In this document: piece after piece, positions 25,581 through 36,830 of the stretch
Numbering within the stretch: the first letter of the stretch is position 1
How the letters are laid out: the number at the start of each line of letters is the position of its first letter
Source of the DNA: Osedax fenrisi
Taxonomy: Eukaryota; Annelida; Polychaeta; Sabellida; Siboglinidae
Direction: 5' to 3'
Length of the DNA stretch: 64,000 bases
Assembly (NCBI GenBank): GCA_964019155.1
Contig: OZ025242.1
Coordinates: 27,890,118 to 27,954,117 of the forward strand
Program-made: the position numbers and the translations under genes
The notes under the pieces: model-generated
What the model was told of the DNA's origin: nothing
The model's input: the letters and a program-made list of their open reading frames with translations, nothing else
Database searches by the model: none

Positions 25581-28500
25581 TAGGGTTGTTAGTGGTTATA
25601 TTGATGTTGATGGTTCTGGGTCTTAAGATGTAGGGCTGTTAGTGGTTATATTGATGCTGATGGTGCTGGGTCTTAAGATGTAGGGCTGTTAGTGGTTATA
25701 TTGATGTTGATGGTTGTAGGTCTTAAGATGTAGGGCTGTTAGTGGTTATATTGATGTTGATGGTTCTGGGTCTTAAGATGTAGGGCTGTTAGTGGTTATA
25801 TTGATGTTGATGGTGCTGGGTCTTAAGATGTAGGGCTGTTAGTGGTTATATTGATGTTGATGGTGCTGGGTCTTAAGATGTATGTCTGTTAGTGGTTATA
25901 TTGATGTTGGCGGTGCTGGGTGTTAAGATGTAGGGCTGTTAGTGGTTATATTGATGTTGATGGTTCTGGATCTTAAGATGTAGGGCTGTTAGTGGTTATA
26001 TTGATGTTGATGGCTGTATGTCTTAAGGTGTAGGGCTGTTAGTGGTTATATTAATGTTGATGGTTCTGGATCTTAAGATGTAGGGCTGTCAGTGGTTATA
26101 TTGATGTTGATGGTTGTAGGTCTTAAGATGTAGGGCTGTTAGTGGTTATATTGATGTTGATGGCTGTAGGTCTTAAGGTGTAGGGATGTTAGTGGTTATA
26201 TTGATGTTGATGGTGCTGGGTCTTAAGATGTAGGGCTGTTAGTGGTTATATTGATGTTGATGGTGCTGGGTCTTAAGATGTAGGGCTGTTAGTGGTTATA
26301 TTGATGTTGATGGTGCTGGGTCTTAAGATGTAGGGCTGTTAGTGGTTATATTGATGTTGATGGTTGTAGGTCTTAAGATGTAGGGCTGTTAGTTGTTATA
26401 TTGATGCTGATGGTGCTGGGTGTTAAGATGTAGGGCTGTTAGTGGTTATATTGATGTTGATGGTTGTAGGTCTTAAGATGTAGGACTGTTAGTGGTTATA
26501 TTGATGTTGATGATGCTGGGTCTTAAGATGTAGGGCTGTTAGTGGTTATATTGATGTTGATGGTTCTGGGTCTTAAGATGTAGGGCTGTTAGTGGTTATA
26601 TTGATGTTGATGGCTGTAGGTCTTAAGATGTAGGGCTGTTAGTGGTTATATTGATGTTGATGGTGCTGGGTCTTAAGATGTAGGGTTGTTAGTGGTTATA
26701 TTGATGTTGATGGTGCTGGGTCTTAAGATGTAGGGCTGTTAGTGGTTATATTGATGTTGATGGCTGTAGGTCTTAAGATGTAGGGCTGTTAGTGGTTATA
26801 TTGATGCTGATGGTGCTGGGTCTTAAGATGTAGGGCTGTTAGTGGTTATATTGATGCTGATGGCTGTAGGTCTTAAGATGTAGGGCTGTTAGTGGTTATA
26901 TTGATGTTGATGGTTCTGGATCTTAAGATGTAGGGATGTTAGTGGTTATATTGATGTTGATGGTGCTGGGTCTTAAGATGTAGGGCTGTTAGTGGTTATA
27001 TTGATGTTGATGGTGCTGGGTCTTAAGATGTAGGGCTGTTAGTGGTTATATTGATGTTGATGGCTGTAGGTCTTAAGGTGTAGGGATGTTAGTGGTTATA
27101 TTGATGTTGATGGTGCTGGGTCTTAAGATGTAGGGCTGTTAGTGGTTATATTGATGTTGATGGTGCTGGGTCTTAAGATGTATGGCTGTTAGTGGTTATA
27201 TTGATGTTGATGGTGCTGGGTGTTAAGATGTAGGGCTGTTAGTGGTTATATTGATGTTGATGGCTGTAGGTCTTAAGATGTAGGGATGTTAGTGGTTATA
27301 TTGATGTTGATGGTGCTGGGTCTTAAGATGTAGGGCTGTTAGTGGTTATATTGATGTTGATGGCTGTAGGTCTTAAGATGTAGGGCTGTTAGTGGTTATA
27401 TTGATGTTGATGGTGCTGGGTCTTAAGATGTAGGGCTGTTAGTGGTTATATTGATGTTGATGGCTGTAGGTCTTAAGATGTAGGGCTGTTAGTGGTTATA
27501 TTGATGTTGATGGTTCTGGGTCTTAAGATGTAGGGCTGTTAGTGGTTATATTGATGCTGATGGTGCTGGGTCTTAAGATGTAGGGCTGTTAGTGGTTATA
27601 TTGATGCTGATGGCTGTAGGTCTTAAGATGTAGGGCTGTTAGTGGTTATATTGGTGTTGATGGTTCTGGATCTTAAGATGTAGGGCTGTTAGTGGTTATA
27701 TTGATGTTGATGGCTGTAGGTCTTAAGATGTAGGGCTGTTAGTGGTTATATTGATGTTGATGGTTCTGGGTCTTAAGATGTAGGGCTGTTAGTGGTTATA
27801 TTGATGCTGATGGTGCTGGGTCTTAAGATGTAGGGCTGTTAGTGGTTATATTGATGCTGATGGCTGTAGGTCTTAAGATGTAGGGCTGTTAGTGGTTATA
27901 TTGATGTTGATGGTTCTGGATCTTAAGATGTAGGGATGTTAGTGGTTATATTGATGTTGATGGTGCTGGGTCTTAAGATGTAGGGCTGTTAGTGGTTATA
28001 TTGATGTTGATGGTGCTGGGTCTTAAGATGTAGGGCTGTTAGTGGTTATATTGATGTTGATGGTGCTGGGTCTTAAGATGTAGGGCTGTTAGTGGTTATA
28101 TTGATGTTGATGGTGCTGGGTCTTAAGATGTAGGGCTGTTAGTTGTTATATTGATGCTGATGGTGCTGGGTCTTAAGTTGTAGGGCTGTTATTGGTTATA
28201 TTGATGTTGATGGCTGTAGGTCTTAAGATGTAGGGCTGTTAGTGGTTATATTGATGTTGATGGTGCTGGGTCTTAAGATGTAGGGCTGTTAGTGGTTATA
28301 TTGATGTTGATGGTTGTAGGTCTTAAGATGTAGGGCTGTTAGTGGTTATATTGATGTTGATGGCTGTAGGTCTTAAGATGTAGGGCTGTTAGTGGTTATA
28401 TTGATGTTGATGGTTCAGGGTCTTAAGATGTAGGGCTGTTAGTGGTTATATTGATGTTGATGGCTGTAGGTCTTAAGATGTAGGGCTGTTAGTGGTTATA

Positions 28501-29780
28501 TTGATGTTGATGATTCTGGGTCTTAAGATGTAGGGCTGTTAGTGGTTATATTGATGTTGATGGTGCTGGGTCTTAAGATGTAGGGCTGTTAGTGGTTATA
28601 TTGATGTTGATGGTTCTGGGTCTTAAGATGTAGGGCTGTTAGTGGTTATATTGATGTTGATGGTGCTGGGTCTTAAGATGTAGGGCTGTTAGTGGTTATA
28701 TTGATGTTGATGGTTCTGGGTCTTAAGATGTAGGGCTGTTAGTGGTTATATTGATGTTGATGGTGCTGGGTCTTAAGATGTAGGGCTGTTAGTGGTTATA
28801 TTGATGTTGATGGTTGTAGGTCTTAAGATGTAGGGCTGTTAGTGGTTATATTGATGCTGATGGTGCTGGGTCTTAAGATGTAGGGCTGTTAGTGGTTATA
28901 TTGATGTTGATGGCTGTAGGTCTTAAGATGTAGGGCTGTTAGTGGTTATATTGATGTTGATGGTGCTGGGTCTTAAGATGTAGGGCTGTTAGTGGTTATA
29001 TTGATGTTGATGGTTCTGGGTCTTAAGATGTAGGGCTTTTAGTGGTTATATTGATGTTGATGGTGCTGGGTCTTAAGATGTAGGGATGTTAGTGGTTATA
29101 TTGATGTTGATGGCTGTAGGTCTTAAGATGTAGGGCTGTTAGTTGTTATATTGATGCTGATGGTGCTGGGTCTTAAGTTGTAGGGCTGTTAGTGGTTATA
29201 TTGATGTTGATGGCTGTAGGTCTTAAGATGTAGGGCTGTTAGTTGTTATATTGATGCTGATAGTGCTGGGTCTTAAGTTGTAGGGCTGTTAGTGGTTATA
29301 TTGATGTTGATGGCTGTAGGTCTTAAGATGTAGGGCTGTTAGTGGTTATATTGATGTTGATGGTGCTGGGTCTTAAGATGTAGGGCTGTTAGTGGTTATA
29401 TTGATGTTGATGGTGCTGGGTCTTAAGATGTAGGGATGTTAGTGGTTATATTGATGTTGAGGGTTCTGGGTCTTAAGATGTAGGGCTGTTAGTGGTTATA
29501 TTGATGTTGATGGTGCTGGGTCTTAAGATGTAGGGCTGTTAGTGGTTATATTGATGTTGATGGTGCTGGGTCTTAAGATATAGGGCTGTTAGTGGTTATA
29601 TTGATGTTGATGGCTGTGGGTCTTAAGATGTAGGGCTGTTAGTGGTTATATTGATGTTGATGGTGCTGGGTCTTAAGGTGTAGGGCTGTTAGTGGTTATA
29701 TTGATGTTGACGGCCGTAGGTCTTAAGATGTAGGGCTGTTAGTGGTTATATTGATGTTGATGGCTGTAGGGCTTACAGTG
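25581..29780. repeat. 50 bp minisatellite, 84 copies in exact register
   Basis: The unit reads tagggctgttagtggttata, then ttgatgttgatggtgctggg, then tcttaagatg. It repeats for 4200 bp with substitutions only; I see no insertion or deletion that shifts the 50 bp register. Variation is concentrated in one decamer (tggtgctggg, tggttctggg, tggctgtagg, tggttgtagg). There are no spacers, so it is not a CRISPR array. Stops occur in all frames. It lies in intron 1 of the PDZ gene and fades into related sequence before and after. Confidence 0.97.
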
Positions 29781-29974
29781 AAGGGCTGTTCACTGTTAAT
29801 GGTGATATTGACGGTTGTGGAGTTGTTGATGGTTGTGTTTATATATAGGGATGCTAATAGTTATTGGGCTGTTGATGGCTGTCGAGACAACCGCTTTATT
29901 TATGTACTATTGCGTAATATATAATTCCCTCTGTATGATTTAGTAGGCCGATTATTTTTATTATTTACACATGC

Positions 29975-30050
<76 letters not shown>

Positions 30051-30082
30051 TATGAATAAATGTAAACCGTATAATATAAGAA
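29781..30082. other. Degenerate minisatellite edge and (TA)n
   Basis: Diverged 'ggctgttgatggttgt' units continue to about 29885, followed by (TA)n at 29975-30047. Confidence 0.7.
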
Positions 30083-30300
30083 CAGTTAACTCTCGATATC
30101 TCAGAAACCCCCATATATCAGACACTCCAGTTAAGTCCATTGTAAGTTTAGTTGTATACATAAGCGCGTGTATAAATGTCGATATCTCAGACACATACCA
30201 CTACCAACTTGTAACCCGTATGTATCAGATAGCCCTGGCTCCTATAGAGGTATTAGATATAGGCCTTATATATAAACTTTAGATAGAGGCTAATTAGGGC
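30083..30300. mobile_element. Pogo/Tigger-like terminal repeat, left end
   Basis: Starts CAGTTAACTCTCGATATCTC, matching the inverted end at 32345-32367 (CAGTAAACTTCCGATATCTC on the minus strand). The two may be ends of one about 2.3 kb element enlarged by later insertions, or two separate fragments. Confidence 0.5.
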
Positions 30301-30498
30301 TAATTAGATAACTACTAAGCTGCGATATTCGTGTGGGGTCTATGTTATGTGAACTTTCCGCCGCATTGGGGGCGCGATAGGGGCGTGAATGTCAACCGTA
30401 AAATATGTGTGTATATTGGTACGGGTAATGTATATGAAATATATACATATGTATGAGTACATACGCGCGTGTGTGTGTATGCGCGTGCGGTATGACTG

Positions 30499-30589
30499 AT
30501 ACGATGTCAGTAAATGTTCGCATATTCAAGATATGTTTTATTTTTAAATAATCTTATCTTGAATATACAAACATTTACTGACATCGTAT
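30499..30589. repeat. Inverted repeat, 34 bp arms
   Basis: Left arm 30499-30532 (atacgatgtcagtaaatgtt ...) and right arm 30556-30589 (... aacatttactgacatcgtat) are near-perfect complements around a 23 bp AT-rich loop. Confidence 0.85.
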
Positions 30590-30598
30590 ATTATATTA

Positions 30599-30599
<1 letters not shown>

Positions 30600-30648
<49 letters not shown>
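30600..30648. repeat. (TA)n microsatellite
   Basis: About 23 TA units, directly after the inverted repeat. Confidence 0.92.
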
Positions 30649-30650
<2 letters not shown>

Positions 30651-30774
30651 ATTACTAATACCACTACTTATATAGGCAAGTAAGGTATCGAGATTTACAT
30701 TTATCTTTCGTTCGCCTGTGTACATTACTAATGTTACGTAATGTGATGTAATCTGTGGGTATTGTAATACATGT

Positions 30775-31731
30775 AGGGGAAAGTACCCGATTACCGACCC
30801 CCTCCTAATACCGACCCCCTCTCGTATCTCAGTAACTTAAATAGATATCAAAAAATAATATACACACGAAATGTTAGTAATTTAATGATAAATATGAATA
30901 AGTATTTTGTTTTAAAAAATATTTAATCCTACAATTATTATTTGATAAAATGTAATATTATATTTTTACTTTTTAAATATTTGAATAATAACTTTTTTTA
31001 AATCATTGTAAATACTTTATTATTTAAAAGAAAACTTAATACAGAGCAAAATATTGTAGATCAATAAAATGTGTATGAGTATTATAAAAATAATTTAATT
31101 TGAATAACTATTAACCAAGATATCTTAATTATAGCAACCCATATGATTTTCCTAATACAGACCCCCTAAATTACCCTAATACCGACCCCACGTGATTTAT
31201 AATATCCAATCAAAATAGATCCGTATTTTACTTTAAAATATGTCGTAAGTTGTTTGTGTATCATTAATATAGATTTAGGATTCATGATTCCAGTTGATTA
31301 TATACATAGGTGATTAATAAATAAATATTAAATAATAATATACACTATTTTAATATAATTACTATAAAGTTTAAATTTAAATTTAATATTACTATTAAAA
31401 CATGAATTCAATAAAAAATAAATTGCGTGCATGTTATAATTAATTATATTTATGTATATCTACTAGTTTATTGGATATTATAATACTACAATTATGTATA
31501 CCACTTTTAGGGGGTCGGTAATAGGAGAAGGGGGTCGGTATTAGGAACTTGTATCCGATTACCGACCCCCTGTTTATTCTTGTAAATATAATTATATCAA
31601 AAATTTGAAATAGCCACTTTATTCATTGCCATAATATTACCCTAATTACAAAATGTCAATTAAATATATTTAATATTGAACAAGCTATTACAAATAATCA
31701 TTTAGGGGTCGGTAATCGGGGACTTTCCCCT
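30775..31731. mobile_element. Intact TIR DNA element, 'gggtcggtaat' family
   Basis: Perfectly ended element of 957 bp. The left end AGGGGAAAGTACCCGATTAC is mirrored at the right by the complement of AGGGGAAAGTCCCCGATTAC. ATGT flanks both sides (30771-30774, 31732-31735) as a candidate 4 bp target duplication; a TA duplication one base inward is an alternative. Several internal 'taataccgacccc' motifs sit near both ends. No transposase frame. It is homologous to the 10.7 kb element in the opposite orientation. Confidence 0.85.
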
Positions 31732-31735
31732 ATGT

Positions 31736-32871
31736 TGTACTGTTATACAGTAGGTAAAGTATACACTATAACTCACTATGCATTACAGTATAGGTATGCA
31801 TTATAGGTATGTCCTACATCGTATGTTTTGTCTTTAATTCCCCTTAAAGTATGCATTCCTAAGCATTTAGATTCCAGTAAATATATAAATATATATATAT
31901 AATGTTTTCTAAGTAAGTATCCAGTGAACTATCTACTATCCACTATCAAAGCCTATAGGCTTTGCCACTATTAGATCGGATCTAAATGAAGTATGACTCA
32001 TACTACTGGTGTAAGTAGTACGTAAGCAATGTAAGCCATACTGTATGTTGTAGGTCCTACTTTAGTCCTACTTTAATACCTTATGATGATGATGATTATG
32101 GTTATGATAATGATATATCAAATAAACTATAGTTTATTTGTATAAACACATAAATATATATATATATATATAATAATAATATTAATAATAGATTAAACTA
32201 TAGTTTATGGTAGTTTCAGTAACGTGATATTAGAAATATTATGAGATATAAAAAAATTAAATATAAATGACCACTTTAAACTGTGGATAAAGATTAACAT
32301 ATAAACCTATTTAAACTCATTATATTTGTCCGACTAAAGCGGTATCTGAGATATCGGAAGTTTACTGTATTTCTATTCACTATTTATATATATACCTGAT
32401 ATATATAAATATATACCCTATGTATATATATATATAATAGTAGTAGTATTACTAATAATAAAAAACATTATATTTTACTATTATATATAATATAGTTATT
32501 ATTGTGTGTATTAATAGGTTATGTATTAGGTGTATAAATAGGTTCTACAGTACTACTAGTATACCTATAGGTTTGTAACGAATAGTTTAAACGTGTAACT
32601 TGAATGCATGGCTATTAAGCGGGGTAGTGTTACATCTCGGTATTGCATAACTGTTAGGTAACCCCGGGGGCGCGGGTATGTTCCATCTTAATCAATTATA
32701 GATAATGCAGAAGTTATTTATAGAACAATAAAAAGTGTTGGCGATGTATTTATTTGTATGTGTTCCACTAAATTCCTATAAGTATTCCTATGTATAAACT
32801 CCCATTATCTCCTATATTTACTTAGTATATCCTACCCGTATATGTAATTGTATTTATATGTACAATGTTAG
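31736..32871. other. AT-rich intron sequence
   Basis: Contains the pogo-like end at 32345-32367 and short (TA)n runs; no exon seen. Confidence 0.6.
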
Positions 32872-32975
32872 ATACTTCGAATGCGTAATAGCTTTGATAT
32901 CTACAATTGTGGTATACATATACATATATGTATACCACAATTGTAAATATCAAAGCTATTGCGCATTCGAAGTAT
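32872..32975. repeat. Near-perfect palindrome, about 50 bp arms
   Basis: The arms 32872-32920 (atacttcgaatgcgtaatag ...) and 32927-32975 (... ctattgcgcattcgaagtat) pair with only two mismatches around a tiny 'tacata' centre. It could form a cruciform or long RNA hairpin; a foldback MITE is likely. Confidence 0.88.
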
Positions 32976-33073
32976 ACTATAATCTATAAATATATTACAT
33001 GTGTATTATTTACCAGTCATGCATATAACGTATGTTAACTCATACACTAATGTTGATAATATCTTCCTATAGG

Positions 33074-33111
<38 letters not shown>

Positions 33112-33281
33112 AATAATATATTTTAAAATAATTAGATTAATATAACCGATCCTAATAGTATTACAATGATGAAATGTAGATTATAATCCGTATTAATACC
33201 TAAGTATATAGTATACACATCCTATCTAGGTATACTAGCATGACCTCCTTTAGCTAAAATAGGTCATGATCTAATGAAATA

Positions 33282-33490
33282 GGTCCCTTCGAAGCCGCTC
33301 TCATGTTAAGGCATCCATGGTCTTAACGAGAGCCGATCATTTGTTCATACACAATTATATAAGATCACTTCTTATTAAAATATTATTTACAAATAATATG
33401 TAAGATATATTTTAATGTCCGGACATGGCTTGAACCCGCGTCCTACTGCTTGTGTGTCTGACGCTTTAGCCAACTGAGCCACACAGGCAG
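33282..33490 (-). mobile_element. tRNA-derived SINE (copy 4, 3'-truncated)
   Basis: Has the tRNA head with 'cttgaacccgcgtcctactg' (33430) and 'gagccacacaggca' plus the core, but lacks the 'cctggatgggatgaaagg' segment and tail. Confidence 0.88.
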
Positions 33491-34700
33491 TTGTAATGTA
33501 ACTATTACACGATTGTCAATAATAGTAGTCTCTCTTACACTGTACAGCAATATGTTAACCCATATTAAATGTATGTAATATATACAAAGGTATTAGCCAT
33601 TACCATATGGGGTCTTCTATGTCGATATGAAATGTGAAATATGCATTTGTAACCATTAGTAAATAATCTAGGTAACCTATTGATAATAGGTCGCAACCCA
33701 CTACCAAGTTATACAAATAAGCTCTTGCTAACAATGTGCTCTACTGATTATCAGCATTAAAGTGCATAGTTAAATATAACCTATGCCCTTTTATAGAGAT
33801 GTACATCTTAACCTATATATCTATACCTATATCTATAGGCTATAGGTACCTACAGTGGTGTAGTAATGGGGTAGGGTATATAAGATATCGTCATGAAAGG
33901 AGTGCGCTTTGAAACAAGCGATGCTAGTATAATCATCTATAATATATTACATCATTAAAATATTGAATTATTAAATGAAATTAATAAAATATCAACAAAG
34001 GAAGAAAGAAATTCTGTTAAACTAAATTTGTAATATTACAGAAATTTAACATATGTTAAATTTCTCAACTGAAATCCTACTGATGTTATTATTCGTTATA
34101 AATCTATATTTTAAAAGCTGTAGATTATATTTATGCATTACCTAATTCTTCTAACCTTGCTAAAGTTTAGGACTAAGTTTAGGACTTAAACCTTTATCCC
34201 AACAATAACGAAGCGTGCAAATTTATATTGATAATTTATTTCAGCTTTTTACTTTGAAGTACGTGCAATCAATCTCTAAACATATAGCTCCTCTTACCTT
34301 ACCAGATCGGGATAGTTTCCCGAGCAAAAAGGCTCCTCTAAAAGGCATAATAGATCATATATAGTCAAATATTGGTCGTATATAGTTCGTATTAATAAAC
34401 ATGCACTATATTGGTTAATATATTAGGTTAACATATACGCCTAATAGGTTTTATATGTGTTCATAATAGGGGGTTATGCACAAACATGTCTACGCTTATC
34501 TTATCTATACATCTATAAAAGTCATTAATTATTATCAAAAATATTATTTTACATCTAGATTAATTTCTCCCATCAGTAAGCATTCAAACTCGCGAATTGT
34601 AAATCAAATAAGCTTAACAGACATTTTAGTTGACGAATAATTAAAATAACGTTCGTAAACATAATAAATAACACGCCCCCGTTGACCGATATCACATTAC
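33491..34700. other. AT-rich intron sequence, nothing recognised
   Basis: No exon or known repeat recognised until the C-rich tract before 34756. Confidence 0.6.
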
Positions 34701-34755
34701 AACACCGGTAACGAAGCGTACAACGTGTGTGTAACCCCCCGCCCCCACCCCGCAG

Positions 34756-34904
34756 GTGAACCCCCAGTCACCGGCCCACGGCAAGCTCTCCCCCGGAGAC
34801 GACATACTAGCCATAGGCAGCTACGACACGTGCAACATGACTCACACCCAGGCCTCTCAGATGATTCAGCAGAGCGGAGATATGCTGCAACTCACAGTTC
34901 ACAA
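34756..34904 (+). CDS. PDZ protein (ALP/Enigma/Zasp type), exon 2
   Basis: Acceptor ccccaccccgcag|GTGAAC follows a C-rich tract. The exon gives 49 codons plus AA, continuing exon 1 in phase 0. It supplies the rest of the PDZ fold: the L-S-P-G-D-D-I-L-A-I-G strand-turn, and helix 2 with the M-T-H-T-Q-A motif, where the second H aligns with the helix position used in PDZ-LIM proteins. It ends L-Q-L-T-V-H. Donor CACAA|GTTAGC leaves phase 2. Together exons 1 and 2 complete one PDZ domain of about 75 residues. Confidence 0.88.
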
Positions 34905-34959
34905 GTTAGCACAGTTACTGGAGTGATGTCGGGGGGGGGGCACTTGTTCGGGCAATGTT

Positions 34960-35150
34960 AATTGTCCTGAGATTATCCTAGGACGATCCTTAGTTATATC
35001 CGTAATGTTAAGATTATTCTAGGATAATCCTTAGCTACCTCATAATGTCAATATTATTCTAGGATAATCCTAAGACTATCCTTAGCTATATCCGTAATGT
35101 CAATATTATTCTAGGATAATCCTAGGACAATTCTATCCCAGAACAAATGG
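34960..35150. repeat. Tandem copies of a CCTAGG-centred palindromic repeat
   Basis: About three and a half copies of a roughly 57 bp unit containing 'attattctaggataatcct' and 'ttagctatatccgtaatgt'. Related single copies occur at 58.60 and 59.02-59.07 kb. It begins 55 bp after PDZ exon 2. Confidence 0.85.
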
Positions 35151-35313
35151 CCCCTATACGCTATACACTGTACCCCTATTGATGTTACATTAATGAGGAC
35201 ATAACTTTATTTATATATTTGATAGATACATTCTTATCTCTATAAAACCTCTCACTTCTCAATAATTAGCAATGTTAGGTTGTAATTAACAGTTGTATAT
35301 ATACAGTATACTG

Positions 35314-35320
<7 letters not shown>

Positions 35321-35373
<53 letters not shown>
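35321..35373. repeat. (TA)n microsatellite
   Basis: About 25 TA units. Confidence 0.93.
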
Positions 35374-35378
<5 letters not shown>

Positions 35379-36177
35379 ATGATATATATATTATGTATCA
35401 ATAAAGATTAAGTAACTAAATAAATAAAACTTAAAAACATAGCATAACATTTATATACATATAGATTACAAATATAAAGCCAGCGTGTAGCCTATATCAG
35501 GCACAACACATGCTATAGACTGTCGTACAGACTATGCAACAGGCTTACAGTCATAGGTAGCTAGGTATGGCCGCGTACAAAAGCATTCGTTCTATAAATA
35601 GATTATAATATGTAAGATATACGGATAATAATATGCGTCTAAACAATACTAAAGATTTGTATCCAATATAGATGAAGATCTATTTTTTGTAAATATCTAA
35701 ATAGAAAATGTATATTTAGATTAGCATTATTTAAAGTTGATAGTATTCATAGTTATAGTGCTAACATGTTCTACAAATAGAACATCTCTTTTCCTTATCG
35801 CTATAGATTTCTTTTCTAGTTCAACTATACCATTATAATTATTGAGAAATCAACCTACAGCAGTAGTATGTTACTATCAGATATATCTCCCCTACCTTGT
35901 AGATATTCCAATCTCTGAGCGTATTACGTATATTTCTACACATACTAAGTGCGCATACTACACATAGATATATAGATAGATAGATAGTTTATAGAGCATT
36001 AGATACACACAAAATGACATGAAATAATAATTTGATAAGTAATAAATGTAAAATAGAATACTGGTATACGCATACTGCACCACCACACACACACCTCTAC
36101 GTGTATGTGTGTACACGCGCGCACACACACGTGTTCTTTAGCGCAACATAACCGTTCATCATCACTACTGCCTTCAG

Positions 36178-36230
36178 GGGAACCCAGGTGCCTAACCTGA
36201 AGCCTAAAGGAGGTGTGAAATTCTCCATCG
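36178..36230 (+). CDS. PDZ gene, candidate exon 3
   Basis: Acceptor ctgccttcag|GGGAACC joins in phase with exon 2 (AA|G gives Lys). The 17 codons read G-T-Q-V-P-N-L-K-P-K-G-G-V-K-F-S-I, a basic linker of the kind that follows PDZ in such proteins. The best donor is ATCG|GTAAAG (phase 1). If not spliced there, the frame runs 9 codons further to a TAG at 36257-36259, giving a short PDZ-only isoform. No further exon was found downstream on the plus strand. Supported by phase and composition, not by a domain. Confidence 0.55.
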
Positions 36231-36289
36231 GTAAAGCACATTCGATTGGCTACTCATAGTTCAGGTTCGTGTACAACTCTTATGTATAT

Positions 36290-36570
36290 TGTTATTGTTA
36301 TTGTTATGTTGGTAGAGTCATTTCATCCCGTCCAGGAACTTAGATGAACTTTTCACTTGTAACCATACATGGTTCTAATGTCCCTTCGAAGCCACTCTCA
36401 TGTTAAGGCGTCCATGGTTTTAATGAAAGCCGATAATTTATTTATACACAATTATTTAAGATCACTTCTAAATAATATGTTAAGACCCATTTTAATGGTC
36501 TGAACGATGCTCGAACTCGCGTCCTACTGCTCGTGTGTCTGACGCCTTAGCCAACTGAGCCACACAGGTG
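36290..36570 (-). mobile_element. tRNA-derived SINE (copy 5)
   Basis: Complete reverse copy, with tail (ttattg)n at 36290 and head ending 'gagccacacaggtg' at 36570. It lies 60 bp after candidate PDZ exon 3. Confidence 0.9.
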
Positions 36571-36782
36571 TTCTTTATTTAGTTATATCTAGTACGAAGA
36601 TATTATATGATTAATAATCGTACGTATCACCACGAGATGAGATATTTTAATACATTATATCATTTATTCACCTAACTATAAGTATATCTAAATATTGTAT
36701 ACTAAAACACGCTCTTTAACTTATAATTATAGTTATAGTGAATATTCATATACAATTGTATATTTAATTTTCATATATATAC

Positions 36783-36830
<48 letters not shown>

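Larger units (their letters stand above)
19474..34755 (+). other. 15.3 kb intron 1 of the PDZ gene
   Basis: Lies between two halves of one PDZ domain. It holds a CpG-rich zone (to 20.9 kb), a foldback element, several TIR elements, two SINEs, a 4.2 kb minisatellite and long (TA)n arrays. No convincing internal exon was found on either strand. Confidence 0.7.

Noticed and set aside
25581..29780. CRISPR-like regular repeat
   Set aside because: Units are contiguous with no unique spacers, in eukaryotic intronic sequence.
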